Shown in pieces: positions 7,052 to 8,939 of a DNA stretch of 8,939 bases. A program made the position numbers and the translations under genes. Position 1 is the stretch's first letter. Each line of letters opens with the position of its first letter. A model generated the notes under the pieces. The model saw only the letters and a program-made list of their open reading frames with translations, was not told the DNA's origin and did not search any database. This DNA is from Actinomycetota bacterium (GTDB taxonomy: Bacteria > Actinomycetota > Acidimicrobiia > Acidimicrobiales > Iamiaceae). The stretch spans positions 1-8,939 of the forward strand of contig JADGOP010000070.1 in NCBI GenBank assembly GCA_017882935.1. Direction: 5' to 3'.

Positions 7052-8109
7052 CCGGCCAGACGCCCCCCACCACCCGACCGCCGCGCCTCAAGCCCGACGA
7101 GGTCGCCGCCGCCAAGCGCCGCGACCCGCCCCCGAAGGCCCGCCCGGCCAAGGGCACGCCGCCGAAGGCTGCGTCCACGGAGGACGCGTCCGCCAAGCCG
7201 CCGCCCCCGAAGGGCGCGGCCCCGACGCCCGCGTCGGGTCGCAGGCCGCCGCCCCCTAAGGCCGCGACCGCGAAGGCCGTGAAGCCGGTGTCGAGTCGCA
7301 GGCCTGCGCCGCCCAAGGTGCCCGCCTCACGGCGCTCGACCGACGGGCGCGTGGTGGTCGACTCCCGGCTGCGGGCCCGCCGCGTCGAGGTCCGCATCGA
7401 CGAGGGGCGCCGCCGCCTGCGCCGCATCGCCTGGGCCGCCGGCGTGGCCGCCACGCTCGTGCTGCTGGCCGGGCTCACCCAGTCGCCGCTGCTCTCGGTG
7501 CGCCACCTCCGCGTCGCGCCCACCGCCCACACCTCGGCCGCCGAGCTGCAGGCCGCTGCAGGCATCCACACCGGCCGGCCCATGCTCGACGTCGACGCCG
7601 CGGCGGCGGTGGCCGGGTTGCGGCGCCTGCCCTGGGTGCGCACGGCCACGGTGCACCGCGAGTGGCCCGCCACCGTCCGCATCACGGTCACCGAGCGCCA
7701 CCCCGTGGCCCAGATCAGCCACGGCAAGGGCTGGCTGCTCGTCGACGTCCACGGGCGCGCCCTGGCCCAGGTGGCCAGCCCCCCCGCCGGCCTGGTGCGC
7801 CTCGTCGGCGTGGCCCCCGCCACGCCAGGGCGGCAGGTGGCCCGCTCCACGGCCGCCATCCGCCTCACCCGGGCGCTCCCCGCCTCGGTGAAGCCCGACG
7901 TGGCCTGGATCGCCGTCGACCGCTCCGGTGCGCTCGCCCTGCGCATCCGCTCCGGTGGCAAGGTGGTGGTGGGCTCGCTCGCCGAGCTCGACGCCAAGAT
8001 GGTCGCGGTGGCCACCATGTTGGGCCACCTGCAACCCCACAGCTTCTGCACCGTCGACGTCCAGGTTCCGAACGCGCCGACCTTGACCCGTGCGAGTGCC
8101 TGTGCGTAA
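7048..8109 (+). CDS. ftsQ: Cell division protein FtsQ (POTRA-domain divisome scaffold)
   Basis: FtsQ (DivIB family) is a bitopic membrane protein that links early and late divisome components. The 353-residue product has three parts. Residues 1 to about 126 form a long cytoplasmic, low-complexity segment rich in Pro, Lys, Ala and Arg with five PPK units (Lys at 30, 40, 55, 71 and 90). A single membrane helix follows at about 127-145, after an Arg-rich stretch that gives an inside-positive orientation. The extracytoplasmic part begins with a POTRA domain at about 146-223 (LLSVRHLRV ... [24 protein letters not shown], split here for length) and continues into the FtsQ/DivIB domain, including [11 protein letters not shown] near 308-318 and PNAPTLTR near the end. 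The GTG start overlaps the murB stop by four bases and has GAGG (7037-7040) seven bases upstream. FtsQ sequences diverge quickly, but the architecture and the position before ftsZ make the call secure. Confidence 0.93.
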   Translation: MTGQTPPTTRPPRLKPDEVAAAKRRDPPPKARPAKGTPPKAASTEDASAKPPPPKGAAPTPASGRRPPPPKAATAKAVKPVSSRRPAPPKVPASRRSTDGRVVVDSRLRARRVEVRIDEGRRRLRRIAWAAGVAATLVLLAGLTQSPLLSVRHLRVAPTAHTSAAELQAAAGIHTGRPMLDVDAAAAVAGLRRLPWVRTATVHREWPATVRITVTERHPVAQISHGKGWLLVDVHGRALAQVASPPAGLVRLVGVAPATPGRQVARSTAAIRLTRALPASVKPDVAWIAVDRSGALALRIRSGGKVVVGSLAELDAKMVAVATMLGHLQPHSFCTVDVQVPNAPTLTRASACA

Positions 8110-8112
8110 GGT
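8083..8112 (+). promoter_or_regulatory. Candidate sigma-A type promoter for ftsZ
   Basis: A -35-like TTGACC (8083-8088) and a -10-like TAAGGT (8107-8112) are separated by 18 nt. TTGACC matches the TTGACA consensus at five of six positions, and TAAGGT fits the TAnnnT form common in actinobacterial housekeeping promoters. The -35 lies in the final codons of ftsQ, and the -10 begins with the ftsQ stop codon TAA. GC drops to about 53% over 8101-8160, well below the surrounding coding DNA, as expected for a promoter. Transcription would start near 8119, giving an ftsZ leader of about 125 nt. This is a pattern match without experimental evidence. Confidence 0.6.
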
Positions 8113-8141
8113 TTCCACCCAAACCAAAGGTTCACCCAACC
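8108..8141 (+). repeat. Two near-direct repeats over the predicted ftsZ transcription start
   Basis: AAGGTTTCCACCCAAACC (8108-8125) is followed almost at once by AAGGTTCACCCAACC (8127-8141), which is the same sequence lacking three bases. Each copy is also a short inverted repeat: GGTTT with AAACC in the first and GGTT with AACC in the second. The pair begins inside the predicted -10 box and covers the expected start site, a position typical of an operator. No known regulator motif is recognised, and chance cannot be excluded. Confidence 0.4.
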
Positions 8142-8161
8142 CTCGACCTTCAGTCAAGGGT
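8139..8161 (+). promoter_or_regulatory. First hairpin / interrupted palindrome in the ftsZ leader
   Basis: ACCCTCGAC (8139-8147) pairs with GTCAAGGGT (8153-8161) at eight of nine positions around a 5-nt loop, CTTCA. It could be a protein-binding palindrome in DNA or an RNA hairpin in the ftsZ leader. It lies about 20 nt downstream of the predicted transcription start. Confidence 0.5.
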
Positions 8162-8163
8162 CA

Positions 8164-8190
8164 GGCCGGGCTCCCGTCGGGGGTCCGGCT
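8164..8190 (+). promoter_or_regulatory. Second, GC-rich hairpin in the ftsZ leader
   Basis: Bases 8164-8175 can pair with 8179-8190 across a 3-nt loop (GTC), forming a 12-bp stem with nine Watson-Crick and three G-U pairs. It begins three bases after the first hairpin and ends 38 nt before the ftsZ Shine-Dalgarno. No U-run follows it (the next bases are CGGCGCGTATCA), so it does not look like a normal intrinsic terminator. It may slow RNA polymerase, stabilise the 5' end of the message or mark a processing site. GC-rich DNA also forms such stems by chance. Confidence 0.45.
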
Positions 8191-8228
8191 CGGCGCGTAT
8201 CACCAGCTCAACTACCACTCGTCACCCT

Positions 8229-8235
8229 GGAGGTG
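8229..8235 (+). promoter_or_regulatory. Strong Shine-Dalgarno of ftsZ
   Basis: GGAGGTG (8229-8235) is a near-perfect match to the anti-Shine-Dalgarno sequence and leaves 8 nt to the ATG at 8244. It is the longest such match before any gene in the window, which fits the high expression expected of FtsZ and fixes this ATG as the start. Confidence 0.8.
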
Positions 8236-8243
8236 CGTGTCAC

Positions 8244-8939
8244 ATGGCCGGCAACCCGCAGAACTACCTGGCCGTCATCAAGGTCGTCGGAGTCGGTGGT
8301 GGCGGTGTGAACGCCGTGAACCGCATGATCGACGCCGGCCTCAAGGGCGTCGAGTTCATCGCGGTGAACACCGATGCGCAGGCCCTGCTGATGAGCGATG
8401 CCGACGTCAAGCTCGACATCGGCCGTGACCTCACCCGGGGCCTCGGCGCCGGCAGCGACCCCGAGGTGGGCCGCGAGGCCGCCGAGTCGCACCGTGCCGA
8501 GATCGAGGACGTGCTCAAGGGTGCCGACATGGTGTTCATCACCGCCGGCAAGGGCGGCGGCACCGGCACGGGTGGCGCGCCCGTGGTGGCCGAGATCGCC
8601 AAGAACCTGGGCGCGCTCACCATCGGCGTCGTCACCCGCCCCTTCACCTTCGAGGGCCGCCGCCGTTCGGTGCAGGCCGAGCAGGGCATCCAGAAGCTGA
8701 AGGAGAAGGTCGACACCCAGATCGTCATCCCCAACGACCGGCTCCTCACCGTCTCCAACGACAAGACCTCCATGGTCAACGCGTTCAAGATGGCCGACGA
8801 GGTGCTGCTCCAGGGCGTGCAGGGCATCACCGACCTCATCACCACCCCCGGCATCATCAACACCGACTTCGCCGACGTGAAGATGATCATGAGCAACGCC
8901 GGCTCCGCCCTCATGGGCATCGGCCACGCCACGGGCGAG
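8244..8939 (+). CDS. ftsZ: Cell division GTPase FtsZ (3'-truncated)
   Basis: FtsZ is the tubulin homologue that polymerises with GTP into the cytoplasmic Z ring. The window holds the first 232 residues and ends in frame with no stop. Visible elements are the N-terminus [16 protein letters not shown], the nucleotide loop [13 protein letters not shown] (16-28), NTDAQAL (42-48), the tubulin signature GGGTGTG (104-110), FEGRRR (136-141, with E137 and R141 as ribose/GTP contacts by homology), and the T7 synergy loop NTDFADV with N206, D208 and D211, which completes the GTPase site of the next subunit. The rest of the C-terminal subdomain, the linker and the C-terminal tail are outside the window. 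The ATG is preceded by GGAGG (8229-8233). The residue before the signature is Lys103, where Met or Glu is usual. The protein closely resembles actinobacterial FtsZ. Unlike the upstream genes, it is separated by a 134-bp gap. Confidence 0.98.
   Translation, partial: MAGNPQNYLAVIKVVGVGGGGVNAVNRMIDAGLKGVEFIAVNTDAQALLMSDADVKLDIGRDLTRGLGAGSDPEVGREAAESHRAEIEDVLKGADMVFITAGKGGGTGTGGAPVVAEIAKNLGALTIGVVTRPFTFEGRRRSVQAEQGIQKLKEKVDTQIVIPNDRLLTVSNDKTSMVNAFKMADEVLLQGVQGITDLITTPGIINTDFADVKMIMSNAGSALMGIGHATGE

Noticed and set aside
8164..8200. Rho-independent terminator after ftsQ
   Set aside because: The stem is strong, but no run of T follows and a cluster gene lies directly downstream. It is better described as a leader hairpin.
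8195..8205. Second -10-like element (TATCAC) close to ftsZ
   Set aside because: No matching -35 box lies 16-19 nt upstream, where the sequence is part of the GC-rich hairpin.
1..8939. A hidden novel system, mobile element, CRISPR array or RNA gene
   Set aside because: All coding space is taken by eight standard dcw genes with no gap over 134 bp. No transposase, integrase, tandem spacer pattern or tRNA-like fold was seen on either strand.

Overview
The window is one uninterrupted stretch of the division and cell-wall (dcw) gene cluster of a high-GC bacterium. All genes are on the + strand, in the order mraY (5' end cut off by the window), murD, ftsW, murG, murC, murB, ftsQ, ftsZ (3' end cut off). 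The strong G/C bias at third codon positions, the FtsZ N-terminus (closely similar to the actinobacterial form from [10 protein letters not shown] onward), the lack of ftsA between ftsQ and ftsZ, and the frequent GTG starts all point to Actinobacteria (Actinomycetota). The divergent Mur and Fts sequences, and murB lying between murC and ftsQ (it is not there in Mycobacterium or Streptomyces), suggest a deep-branching class such as Acidimicrobiia. That class assignment is inference.

Layout. From position 2 to 8109 the coding is effectively gapless. Every junction from murD to ftsQ overlaps: GTGA or ATGA four-base overlaps at murD/ftsW, ftsW/murG, murC/murB and murB/ftsQ, and an eight-base overlap at murG/murC. 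The mraY/murD junction is either a GTGA overlap or a 2-nt gap, depending on the murD start. The only non-coding DNA is the 134 bp between ftsQ and ftsZ (8110-8243). It is less GC-rich at its 5' end and holds a good candidate sigma-A type promoter (TTGACC, 18 nt, TAAGGT, overlapping the ftsQ stop codon), a pair of near-direct repeats at the expected transcription start, two successive hairpins in the predicted leader, and a strong Shine-Dalgarno before ftsZ.

How the genes work together. MurB and MurC make UDP-MurNAc and add L-Ala, and MurD adds D-Glu, all in the cytoplasm. MraY moves the finished MurNAc-pentapeptide to undecaprenyl phosphate (lipid I), and MurG adds GlcNAc (lipid II) on the inner membrane face. 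FtsW polymerises lipid II at the septum, FtsQ is the bitopic scaffold linking it to the divisome, and FtsZ forms the cytoplasmic ring that positions the machinery. Tight packing up to ftsQ fits one translationally coupled operon, while ftsZ appears to have an added promoter and a structured leader that could set its dose independently.

I found no mobile element, CRISPR array, tRNA/rRNA or novel gene system. The points worth a second look are the ftsZ promoter/leader and several substitutions at normally conserved motif positions (FtsZ Lys103, MurG Leu129 and Leu210, FtsW Phe282/Tyr284, MurC Leu334, MurD Gly165 and Ala325).
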